Shown here in pieces: positions 56,874 to 64,000 of a stretch of DNA of 64,000 bases. The notes below the pieces were generated by a model. The model was not told the origin of the DNA. It was given only the letters and a program-made list of their open reading frames with translations, and searched no databases. Every line of letters starts with the position of its first letter. Positions within the stretch are counted from its first letter, which is position 1. This DNA comes from Bin87 sp965208015 (GTDB lineage: Bacteria; Chloroflexota; Dehalococcoidia; Lucifugimonadales; UBA3495): the NCBI GenBank assembly GCA_965208015.1, contig OZ242309.1, positions 1,577,940 through 1,641,939 on the forward strand, written 5' to 3'. The position numbers were made by a program, and so were the translations under genes.

Positions 56874-58559
56874 TCACTGATAGCGGTGCAGCGGTTCGAC
56901 CGGCTGGAAGTCGCCGCCCGGAGCCAGCCAGGCCGGACCCAACGGCCCCTCCCGTTCCAGCAGTTCCCGGTGCGACGCCAGCAGGGGCAGCGGCACGCGA
57001 ACGCGCAGCATCTCCCTGCGGGCCACCTCCAGGAAGTGGGTCGGCGCGACGGGATCGTCGAATACCACCAGGACCAGGGGCCGGTGGCCGTGGTCGTCGG
57101 CGGGGCGGTGGGAGGAGTAATAGCGCAGGTAGGGAGCCAGGCGCTGGGCCATGGTGGCGGGGCGCACCGCCCGGCGCTCGTACTCCAGGAAGAAGGGACG
57201 CAGCACGTCCTTCCGGCGCAGGGTTCCGAAGGCGTCGGGGTGCAGGGAGCGGGGACCTCCGTAGTGTCGGAAGTAGCGGGATGCCCGGTGGGGCGGGTCC
57301 AGCTGCTCCACGTCCCAGCCGTGGCTTTTCGCCTGGCGGTTCAGGGAGGCGACGAAGCGGTGGACGGCGGCGGTGTGCTCCAGGTCCCGCAGCAACTGGC
57401 GGCTGCGCCTGCCGGACACGGATGGCCGGTCGCCGTCTGCGCCGTTGTCCCCGTCGCCTTCCGCGCCGGCGCTCCATCGATGCCGGGCCTCGCCGGTGGA
57501 CACCCGGTCCCTTCGGGCCAGCAGCTTCAGCCCCCTATCGGTGAGGGCTAGGCGGCGGGCGTCCAGTTGAAAGCCGGTTGCCAGTCCCCGGCGTTCCAGG
57601 ACGGCGGTGAGCTGGGATGCCCTGGGGCGGGAAACGTCCAGGAGCCCGGCCAGGTCCTCCCGCGCCAGCCAGGGCCAGTCGGCCAGCAGGTCCAGGGCGC
57701 GCTTCTCGGCGGGACGCAGCAGGACGGGCAGCAGGCGGTCGGGGATTTCGTCGCTCCCTCCGCCCAGGTCGATGTCCTTCGGAACCGAGACCCGCACCAG
57801 GGGCGGCTCCGCCGCCGTCATTCCGCCGGGGTTGGCGCGGCCCACGGCCTCCGCCAGGGATAGGGTGCTGCCCACCGAGGAGCGCCAGATGGCGTCGCCG
57901 GCGCCGGCCGCCGCGACGTGGCGCTCCAACGCGAAAAAGGCCGGAACCGGGGCCGTCGGAGTACGGGCCTCGCGCAGCAGGACGACGGCCTGGCGCAGTC
58001 GCACCTCGTCGGGGACCATCACCAGGACGGCGCTCGGCCGGGGACCCTGGGCCAGCCGCCAGAGGCGCTTGGCGAAACCGGAGCGCTCAGCGGTGGCTCC
58101 CTGGCGGATGATGGTTAGGACGCAACCGTTGGGCAGGCACACGTCGGCGTCCTGGGGCAGGGCCCGGCACCAACGGAAGTCCACGGGGTGACCCAGGCCG
58201 GCCAGGGCCGAGGCCAGGCGGTAGATGACGGCGGCGGCGTCCAGGCGTTCCAGCAGCGTCCGGCGCCAACGCAGGGAGAGGGGATATTCCCGGAGCAGCC
58301 GGCCCAAGGGCCGCACCTCTGCCAAGGCCAGGGCCTTCACTCCCCTTTCGGGGAGATAGTAGCGGCGGGTTGGCGCCATCAAGGGCGTTGCGTGGGGCAC
58401 CGACGCGGCGAGTCCGGCGTCCTCCAATTGACCCACCGCCTCGTAGACGCCGCCCCGGGACCGGCCGGCCAGGGCGGCCATTTCCAGCCGGTCCAGGAGG
58501 GGCATTTGGGCCAGCAGGCGCAGCAGGTCCGCCTGGCCTTTACTCAGCAGCCGCGTCAT
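56874..58559 (-). CDS. Replication-relaxation family protein
   Basis: 561 residues. The N-terminal winged-helix MTRLLSKGQADLLRLLAQMPLLDRLEMAALAGRSRGGVYEAVGQLEDAGLAA and a later YYLPERGVKALAL match the start of Replic_Relax proteins found in actinobacterial and chloroflexal mobile elements. A second winged helix is near 295-340 (KRALDLLADWPWLAREDLAGLLDVSRPRASQLTAVLERRGLA). Probably involved in relaxing, initiating or controlling DNA transfer or replication of the element. The start overlaps the end of the TraD-like gene by four bases (ATGA). Confidence 0.8.
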   Translation of the reverse strand: MTRLLSKGQADLLRLLAQMPLLDRLEMAALAGRSRGGVYEAVGQLEDAGLAASVPHATPLMAPTRRYYLPERGVKALALAEVRPLGRLLREYPLSLRWRRTLLERLDAAAVIYRLASALAGLGHPVDFRWCRALPQDADVCLPNGCVLTIIRQGATAERSGFAKRLWRLAQGPRPSAVLVMVPDEVRLRQAVVLLREARTPTAPVPAFFALERHVAAAGAGDAIWRSSVGSTLSLAEAVGRANPGGMTAAEPPLVRVSVPKDIDLGGGSDEIPDRLLPVLLRPAEKRALDLLADWPWLAREDLAGLLDVSRPRASQLTAVLERRGLATGFQLDARRLALTDRGLKLLARRDRVSTGEARHRWSAGAEGDGDNGADGDRPSVSGRRSRQLLRDLEHTAAVHRFVASLNRQAKSHGWDVEQLDPPHRASRYFRHYGGPRSLHPDAFGTLRRKDVLRPFFLEYERRAVRPATMAQRLAPYLRYYSSHRPADDHGHRPLVLVVFDDPVAPTHFLEVARREMLRVRVPLPLLASHRELLEREGPLGPAWLAPGGDFQPVEPLHRYQ

Positions 58560-61243
58560 TCCTCCGCCTCCCCCTCGCCGCCCGGCTCACTGTTGCCCGA
58601 TTCCCAGCCATTGACCTGCTCCTCATCGTCGCCCGGCTCGCCGCTGTCCCGCTCCCCCTCTGCCCGGGACCCGGGCGCGGTTTGCTGCCCCTGCCGCCGG
58701 CTGCGCTGGTTCCGCCGGTTGTTGGGCTTGGGCTGGGCCGGTGGGGTGGCCTGGTTCTGTTTCCGCTGGCCCGGCCCCTGCCGGAGTTCCGCCAGATCCT
58801 GCCGGTACTTCTCCACCAGCTTCCGCATCTCGTCGTCCTGGGGTCCGATCTCCGTCTCGGGAGTGATGTAGCCCAATGCCAGGTCCCGGATGCGCTCGGC
58901 CACCGCCGGGTCTCCCGGCTCCGGCGGCAGCACCCGCATGGAGAAGGCGTCCATCCGCTGGATCCCCACCGTGGCCCGCACGTAGCACTGGTGCACGTCC
59001 AGGGAGGTCACGTCGTCCTCGCTGACCCGCTCCTTGCCCAGCTCCCACACCAGTTGCCGGGCGTCGGTGCCCGCCATCTGGAAGGCGGCCAGGCAGCCCA
59101 CGTTGGCCAGCACGGTGTCGCGCATGGTCCGGGACAGGTCCTCCAGCTTGCCCAGGCTCTGGGTGGCCAGGATGAAGTTGGCGCCGAACTTGCCCAGCTC
59201 GCTGAGCATGGACTCGTAGTCCACGCCGGGCATGGTCTGCATCTCGTCCACCACCACCAGGGCGCCCCGCCGCTCTTCCGGCGGCAGGCTGCCCTGCTCC
59301 CTTATCACCCCGTCCACCAGGTTCAGGATGGAGGACCCCACCAGCGCCGCCACGTCCCTACCCACCGCGCCCTGGGCGGTGGACACCAGCAGGATGCCGC
59401 CCTCGCGGATGGTCTCCCGCAGGTCGATGGTGGAGCGGGGCTGGCCCAGGATGGCCCTGGCCGTCTTGGACGATGCGTAGTAGGCCAGGCGGGTCTGCAC
59501 CGGGGCCAGGGCCATGCCCTGGTAGTCCTTTCGCCAGGCGCCGAACTCCCGGGCCCACCAGCGCAGCAGGTGGTGGTCGTCCACCTGGGCCAGCGCCTCG
59601 TCCCGGAAGTCGTCGTCGGAGAGGATGCGCAGCCCGTCCAGGATGGTGTACTGCTCCTCCGGCGACCGCTTGTCGTTGGCCTCGTGCAGGCTCTTCACCG
59701 CGTGCTCCAGGATGGACTGCATCCGGGGACCCCACTGCTCCCACAGGCCGTGGGCCACCCGCACCACCGAGTCGGCGGTGCGGTCCCGGTCGGCGAAGAT
59801 GCGGGTGTCCAGCAGGTTGATGCCGGGAAAGCCCCGCTCATCAGCCAGGTCGATGAGCCTCACGCTGCCTATGAGGCTCTCGGGCACCTGGGCCAGGATG
59901 CTGCCCACCAGGTCGGCGTGGGGGTCCACGACGATGATGGCGTCCTGGTCGTTACCCGCCGCCTTCTCTTTGAGCTTGTGGGCGACAACGTGGCGCATCA
60001 GGGTGGACTTGCCCATCTGGGTGCGGGCCACGTAGAGGTGGTGGCGGCGCAGCAGGTCCCGGGGGAAGTGGATTTTCCGGGATGGGCCGGTAGTGGTCTC
60101 GCCCACCAGGGCGCCGCCGCTGGTGCCCCGGGCCGAGGGCAGCAGCGCCCTTGACCCGGCGCGGGCCACCAGGGGCGTCTCGTCCCTGGCCCCCGGCGGG
60201 TGCCACAGGCCGGCGGCCTCCCGCACCCCCAGGACGCTGCGCCCGCCCAACAGCCCCGGCCCGGCGGGATGCAGGTGGACGCTGGGGACCGTGGGCCTGA
60301 CCTTGCTCACCTTGAACCTGGCCCCGGCGGGGTTGTCGTAGTGCCGGTAGGCGGCGGCCACCGGTCCCAGCAGCTCACCGGCCCGCTCTGGTCCGGCGCC
60401 CTCCGGCAGGACGGCCGTGAGCTGGATCTCGCCGTCGAAGGCGATGCGGGAGGTCTTCTCCTTGATCATCAGCGGGTCGTAGACCCGGCTGCGGGCCTGC
60501 TTCCAGCGCCACCAGCCCCACCCGGCGGCCACCAGGCCCAGGGCCGTGCCCAGGCCCAACAGCAACGCCTTCAGCAGCTCGCCGTCCTGGTACCACAGGT
60601 AGCCCCGCGCCGCCGCCAGCACCGCCACGCCCAGCACGGCCAGCGTGACGCCGTCCTTGGCGTCGATGCGGGCCTGGGTGGCCTGGACGTTGTTGCCTGA
60701 TTGGTTTGCCAGGGGCTGCTGCTGGCGCTGGAGCTTCTGCTGGTGCACTTGGGACCACTCCGGCCCCATGGACCGCAGCAGCAGGCGGGCCACCACCCGC
60801 TCCCCGTCGTTCAGGCTGGACAAGGCCCCGATGATGGCGATCAGGGGATCGGAGCCCGGGTCCAGCAGGTCGTCGTCCCGGAAGGTGCGCAGCGGCGCGT
60901 ACTCCGGGCCGGAGGCCCTGAGCGTCATGCCCCAGGCGGCCTCCCCCTCCGCCAAGCGCAGGGGGTCGCCCTCGGGATCAAGGGTCTGGATGCGCGCCTG
61001 GGGGTAGCGGGCGGCGATCTGGCCCCGGACCACCTGGTCGTCCAGGCAGCGGGCCAGCAGTGTGACTCCGCCCGAGTCGCCGGCCAGTTCCAGGGAGAAG
61101 GGTTCGGGGACGGCGATGGATGCCAGCAGGTTCTCCACCCCCAAGAGTGTGCGCTCGCCGCTGCGGGGCGGCGTGATGGCCAGCAGCACCGGCTCCTTCT
61201 TCCGCTGACCGCCAATCAATATGCGCTTGATGTTGATACTCAT
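58556..61243 (-). CDS. VirD4/TraD-like conjugative ATPase
   Basis: 895 residues. Two TM helices near 200-245 (TLAVLGVAVLAAARGYLW and LLKALLLGLGTALGLVAAGW) anchor it in the membrane. A Walker A (ARTQMGKST, about 406-414) is followed by DAIIVVDPHADLVGSILAQVPE and a Walker B ALVVVDEMQTMPGVDYESML. The C-terminus is long, charged and low-complexity (KQNQATPPAQPKPNNRRNQRSRRQG). This is the DNA-pumping or coupling ATPase family of type IV transfer systems. No other T4SS gene is in the window, so the element may be mobilizable, or other genes lie beyond the edge. Confidence 0.88.
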   Translation of the reverse strand: MSINIKRILIGGQRKKEPVLLAITPPRSGERTLLGVENLLASIAVPEPFSLELAGDSGGVTLLARCLDDQVVRGQIAARYPQARIQTLDPEGDPLRLAEGEAAWGMTLRASGPEYAPLRTFRDDDLLDPGSDPLIAIIGALSSLNDGERVVARLLLRSMGPEWSQVHQQKLQRQQQPLANQSGNNVQATQARIDAKDGVTLAVLGVAVLAAARGYLWYQDGELLKALLLGLGTALGLVAAGWGWWRWKQARSRVYDPLMIKEKTSRIAFDGEIQLTAVLPEGAGPERAGELLGPVAAAYRHYDNPAGARFKVSKVRPTVPSVHLHPAGPGLLGGRSVLGVREAAGLWHPPGARDETPLVARAGSRALLPSARGTSGGALVGETTTGPSRKIHFPRDLLRRHHLYVARTQMGKSTLMRHVVAHKLKEKAAGNDQDAIIVVDPHADLVGSILAQVPESLIGSVRLIDLADERGFPGINLLDTRIFADRDRTADSVVRVAHGLWEQWGPRMQSILEHAVKSLHEANDKRSPEEQYTILDGLRILSDDDFRDEALAQVDDHHLLRWWAREFGAWRKDYQGMALAPVQTRLAYYASSKTARAILGQPRSTIDLRETIREGGILLVSTAQGAVGRDVAALVGSSILNLVDGVIREQGSLPPEERRGALVVVDEMQTMPGVDYESMLSELGKFGANFILATQSLGKLEDLSRTMRDTVLANVGCLAAFQMAGTDARQLVWELGKERVSEDDVTSLDVHQCYVRATVGIQRMDAFSMRVLPPEPGDPAVAERIRDLALGYITPETEIGPQDDEMRKLVEKYRQDLAELRQGPGQRKQNQATPPAQPKPNNRRNQRSRRQGQQTAPGSRAEGERDSGEPGDDEEQVNGWESGNSEPGGEGEAEE

Positions 61244-61283
61244 GATCTATGCCTCCTTCTCGTCAAGATGGTCGCCTCGGGGA

Positions 61284-61397
61284 ACCGCCTACCGGCGGTC
61301 CAGGGGCATTCGCCCCCAATCGAGTGTGGGAGGAGAAAAGCGAAAATCCAATTCCCTGTAGGGCAGGACGCCGGCGTCCGCCCATATAGGGAATTGG
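61284..61397. repeat. Hairpin cluster with a 50-bp near-palindrome
   Basis: In the 180-base gap upstream of the ATPase gene are three inverted repeats: ACCGCC/GGCGGT (61284-61299), GGGGC/GCCCC (61303-61316) and a 50-base near-palindrome (61348-61397) with outer arms CCAATTCCCT/AGGGAATTGG and inner arms GGACGCC/GGCGTCC, with three mismatches and one wobble between its arms. The position next to a transfer ATPase suggests an oriT or an operator. No relaxase gene is visible to confirm it. Confidence 0.55.
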
Positions 61398-61423
61398 AGA
61401 GACGGGGCCGGATGTGATGTGAT

Positions 61424-62605
61424 TGTCAATTTTCACCACCATTGACCCAGTAAAGGGGCAAAATCGCCAGGACTATTGACCCACATTTTCAGGAGCATTG
61501 ACCCACCCTGGGAGCCGCAATCACGACCATTACTGCATTTTGGAAGAGAGGTGCAGCGATGGCGTACCGGGAGGTTTCCAGAATGGAAATACAAGAGATC
61601 ATTCGCCGCTGGCAGACGGGGGCCGGTCCCCGGCAGATAGCGGCGGGCATGGGCCTGGCCCGCAATACGGTCCGCAAGTACCTGGCGGCGGCCCAGGCCG
61701 AAGGCATCGTCCAGGACGGGCCGGAACCCACCGAGGAACAGTTGAGCCGGTTGGCCGCCATCGGCCGGCCGGGGCTGGCGCGCCCGCAGACCGCCAGCGA
61801 CGACCTGCTGGAGCCGTGGGGAGACCAGGTCTACCAGTGGCTCACCGGCGACCGGTTGCAGCTGACCCGCATTCACGAGTTGCTGGCGGCTCGCGGCTGC
61901 GCGGTGTCCTACTCGACGCTGCGCCGCTTCGTCCAGAAGCGCAACTGGACCAGGCTGGGCAGTACCACGGTGCGCATGGAGGACACCCCGCCGGGGGAAG
62001 TGGCCGAGACCGACTTCGGGCGCCTGGGGCTGGTCCCGGACCCGGCCACGGGAAAGCGCAAACTGGTCTGGGCCATGATCATCGTGCTGTGCCACTCCCG
62101 CCACTGCTTCCTCTGGCCCATGCACCAGCAGACGCTGCCCGAAGTCATCGCCGGACTGGAGGCGGCCTGGGCCTTCTTCGGCGGCGTGCCCCGCTACCTG
62201 GTCATCGACAACTTCCCCGCCGCGGTGGTGGGACCGGACTCGCTGAATCCTGTGCTGGCCAGGAGCTTTCTGGAGTACACCCAGCGCCGGGGCTTCTTCG
62301 CCGACCCGGCCCGGGTGCGCCACCCCAAGGACAAGCCCAAGGTGGAGCGGGGCGTGCCCTACGCCCGGGAGCGCTTCTTCAAGGGCGCCAGCTTCGACAG
62401 CCTGGCCCACGTCAGGGCCGAGGCCCCCAGGTGGTGCCGGGAGGTGGCGGGCACCCGCGTCCACGGCACCACCCGCCGCCAGCCGCTGGTGGTCTTCCAG
62501 GAGGAGGAGCGCCACACCCTGCTCCCCTGGGACGGCGAACCCTACGAGATCGCCCACTGGCGCACCCTCAAGGTGCATCCCGACCACCACGTCCAGTGCC
62601 AGCAG
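61424..62605. mobile_element. Second IS21-type element, left part, interrupted
   Basis: Left end about TGTCAATTTTCACC (61424) with three ATTGACCCA-type terminal repeats (61443-61502), then an istA gene on the plus strand (61559) that stops at an IS21 copy inserted at 62606. The right part is beyond the window. Its istA is partly identical to and partly different from the istA at 53116, so it is a related but distinct IS21. Confidence 0.7.
61559..62605 (+). pseudogene. istA: istA of the second IS21 element, cut by insertion
   Basis: About 349 codons before the inserted IS at 62606 (the frame runs a few codons into it to 62635). The N-terminus (MAYREVSRMEIQEIIRRWQTG, HTH with RNTVRKYLAAAQ) differs from copy 1 over residues ~12-95. 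From SDDLLEPWGDQVYQW onward the DNA is near-identical in long blocks, with local divergent patches (SYSTLRRFVQK vs SYQSLRRFIIR). The catalytic residues TDFGRLG, VIDNFPAAV and KPKVERGVP are retained. A mosaic istA, probably the result of gene conversion or recombination between IS copies. Confidence 0.75.
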
Positions 62606-62701
62606 TGTCAATTTACAGGGTCTTTAGGCCAGTGATTTACACGGACATTAGGCCACCCTGGGGCGTGGTCAATGAATGAATATCAGGTTATGGACGGCGG
62701 G

Positions 62702-63487
62702 TCAATCACCTCCTTTGCCCAGGATCTTGGCCACCTTGCCCAGCAGGGTGCGGTGGGGCGACAGGCGCTCCCGGTAGCTCTGGCCCTCGATGACGATCTG
62801 GTAGCTGGTGTTGGCCAGGCGGTCCAGGGCGCTGTTGCCGAGGATGGGGTCGTTGAAGAGGCTGAGCCATTCCTCCACGGCCCGGTTGCTGGTGACGACG
62901 AAGCTGGAGGCCCGGTGCTTGTCGATGATCAGCTGGTAGAGGTCGGCGGACTGCTGGGCGGAGAAGCGGTGCAGGCCCAGGTCGTCCAGTATGAGCAGGT
63001 CCGGGGTGAGGAAGGAGCGGAAGGTCTTGTCGGTGGAGTTATCGGCCCGGGCCTGGTTCATGGCCTTGAAGAAGTCGTCGGCGTGGACGAAGCGGACGGA
63101 GTGTCCGGCGCGGACGGCGGCGTGGCCCAGGGCCTGGGCCAGGAAGCTCTTGCCGACGCCGGCGGGACCCACCAGGAGGACGTGTTCGCGCTTGTCCAGG
63201 AATTCCAGGGAGAAGGCGGCGTCCAGCAATCGTCGGTCCAGGGTGATGTCGGCAGTCCAGTCGAAGTCCTCCAGGCGGCAGATTTCCTGGAAGCCGGCCC
63301 GGTGCAGGCGGGTCTCTGTGCGGCGGTGGTCGCGGCGGTTCACCTCATCGGAGAGGATGATCTCCAGGAAGGAGGCGTAGTCCAGTTGCTCCCTTCTGGC
63401 CAGGGCGATGCGTTCGGGCAGGGTGGCGGCCATGGCCCCCAGCTTGAGGGACTTGAGCAGGGGCGTGAGGTCAGTGGTCTTGGACAT
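62702..63487 (-). CDS. istB: IS21 helper ATPase IstB, second copy
   Basis: 261 residues, identical in sequence to the IstB at 52347-53132 (same Walker A GPAGVGKS, Walker B LLILDDLG). Intact. The overlap with istA is preserved. Confidence 0.95.
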   Translation of the reverse strand: MSKTTDLTPLLKSLKLGAMAATLPERIALARREQLDYASFLEIILSDEVNRRDHRRTETRLHRAGFQEICRLEDFDWTADITLDRRLLDAAFSLEFLDKREHVLLVGPAGVGKSFLAQALGHAAVRAGHSVRFVHADDFFKAMNQARADNSTDKTFRSFLTPDLLILDDLGLHRFSAQQSADLYQLIIDKHRASSFVVTSNRAVEEWLSLFNDPILGNSALDRLANTSYQIVIEGQSYRERLSPHRTLLGKVAKILGKGGD

Positions 63488-64000
63488 GGGTGATCACCTC
63501 CGGTGGGTGGATTGGAGCATGAGCGGAATGGGCGAATACGGAGCCGGCCCGGGCGAAGCGTCCGGCGGGTGGGGGCAGGGGCAGTTGGGGCGAGGTCTCC
63601 TCGTCCAGGGCCTGCACCAGGATGCGCTCCAGGCGGCGGACGTCGATGAGGTCCACGTCCAAGGCCCTCCGGCAGGCGGCGTCCAGGCGCGGGCCGGTGT
63701 AGCGCTCGGCCAGGCGCAGCAGCTTGTGCCCCTGGCGGAGCTTGGCCCAGGGCAGGGGGTCGGCCAGGAGGCGCTGGGCGAATTCACCCACCGCCGGCCC
63801 CAGCCGGGCCGCCTCCCGCTTGAGCTGGTCCGGCGCCCGGGTGGTGTAGGGGCCGATGCGGGCGGGATAGTCCTTTGGATCGGTGGCCCGTCCGCCCTTG
63901 GGCTGGCGCAGGTGGACCTTGATCAGGCGGCCCTTGTAATAGACGTGCACCAGCTTGCTGTCGGCCCGGACCTCGACCTTCTGCCCCGGCGGGCAGAGGT
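63471..64000 (-). CDS. istA: IS21 transposase IstA, second copy, partial
   Basis: C-terminal part of IstA on the minus strand; the frame is open to the window edge and the start lies beyond it. As far as seen it is identical to copy 1 (VHVYYKGRLIKVHLRQPKGG; ending EVITHVQDH). Truncated only by the window. Confidence 0.93.
   Translation of the reverse strand, partial: LCPPGQKVEVRADSKLVHVYYKGRLIKVHLRQPKGGRATDPKDYPARIGPYTTRAPDQLKREAARLGPAVGEFAQRLLADPLPWAKLRQGHKLLRLAERYTGPRLDAACRRALDVDLIDVRRLERILVQALDEETSPQLPLPPPAGRFARAGSVFAHSAHAPIHPPEVITHVQDH

Larger units (their letters stand above)
62606..64000. mobile_element. IS21-family element, second identical copy, runs off
   Basis: Begins TGTCAATTTACAGG at 62606, with the same sequence as 52251 onward at an offset of 10355 bases for as long as can be read. 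It has landed in the istA of another IS21 element. The right end and target duplication are outside the window. Same orientation as the copy at 52251, so the two form direct repeats. Confidence 0.9.

Noticed and set aside
58370..60154. Plus-strand 594-codon open frame over the TraD-like gene
   Set aside because: Gly/His/Val-rich antisense shadow.

Overview
The window looks like a high-GC chromosome segment of an uncultured Chloroflexota bacterium, plausibly from the SAR202/Dehalococcoidia side. That placement is an inference from gene style: a DUF35 Zn-ribbon protein paired with a thiolase-like protein, a luciferase-like flavin monooxygenase, an Agl23-type glycosyltransferase, PaREP1/HEPN-like small proteins and a 16S gene lying apart from any 23S. 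No phylogeny could be run.

Layout. 1-3600: a small cell-envelope pair, an IS1595-family transposase with its own promoter, a small acidic protein, an irregular tRNA-like gene and a shortened DUF1016 protein. 3600-14100: metabolic and housekeeping genes, mostly on the minus strand (DUF35/thiolase pair, trpS, alpha/beta hydrolase, gyrA). Just upstream of trpS, in the same overlapping gene chain, lies a 749-residue protein that joins an HD-like region, a chorismate-mutase-like helical region and an archaeal/eukaryal-type TrpRS-like domain with degenerate motifs. 14100-33300: a catalytically dead-looking C26 amidotransferase, HicB-like and VapBC genes, a membrane/glycosylation cluster (FAD oxidoreductase, flippase-like protein, two HEPN-like paralogues, Agl23-type GT-C protein), an amidase, a NAD-kinase-like protein with a TauE exporter, trxB, a sugar epimerase, an internally duplicated protein, a flavin monooxygenase and pyk. 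33300-43800: gltBD, rsfS, ndk and a lipoprotein-thiL-tsaE-tsaB operon. 44079-45593: an isolated 16S rRNA gene with a recognisable promoter.

48500-64000 is a mobile region that begins exactly at an intact tRNA-Ile(GAT). It carries a large serine recombinase whose last codons run antisense into the tRNA, a ribbon-helix-helix protein, an ImmA/IrrE-like protein with an XRE regulator, a chain of overlapping genes for small HTH proteins, a DUF3800-like protein, a replication-relaxation family protein and a VirD4/TraD-like ATPase. It looks like an integrative and mobilizable (or conjugative) element. A hairpin-rich stretch containing a 50-bp near-palindrome lies directly upstream of the ATPase gene and is an oriT candidate.

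The element has been hit by IS21-family insertions. One full copy (52251-54850) has recognisable ends and a 7-bp target duplication, and it splits a small gene that can be rebuilt by removing the IS. A second, apparently identical copy begins at 62606, runs off the window, and has inserted into the istA gene of a related, mosaic IS21 element.
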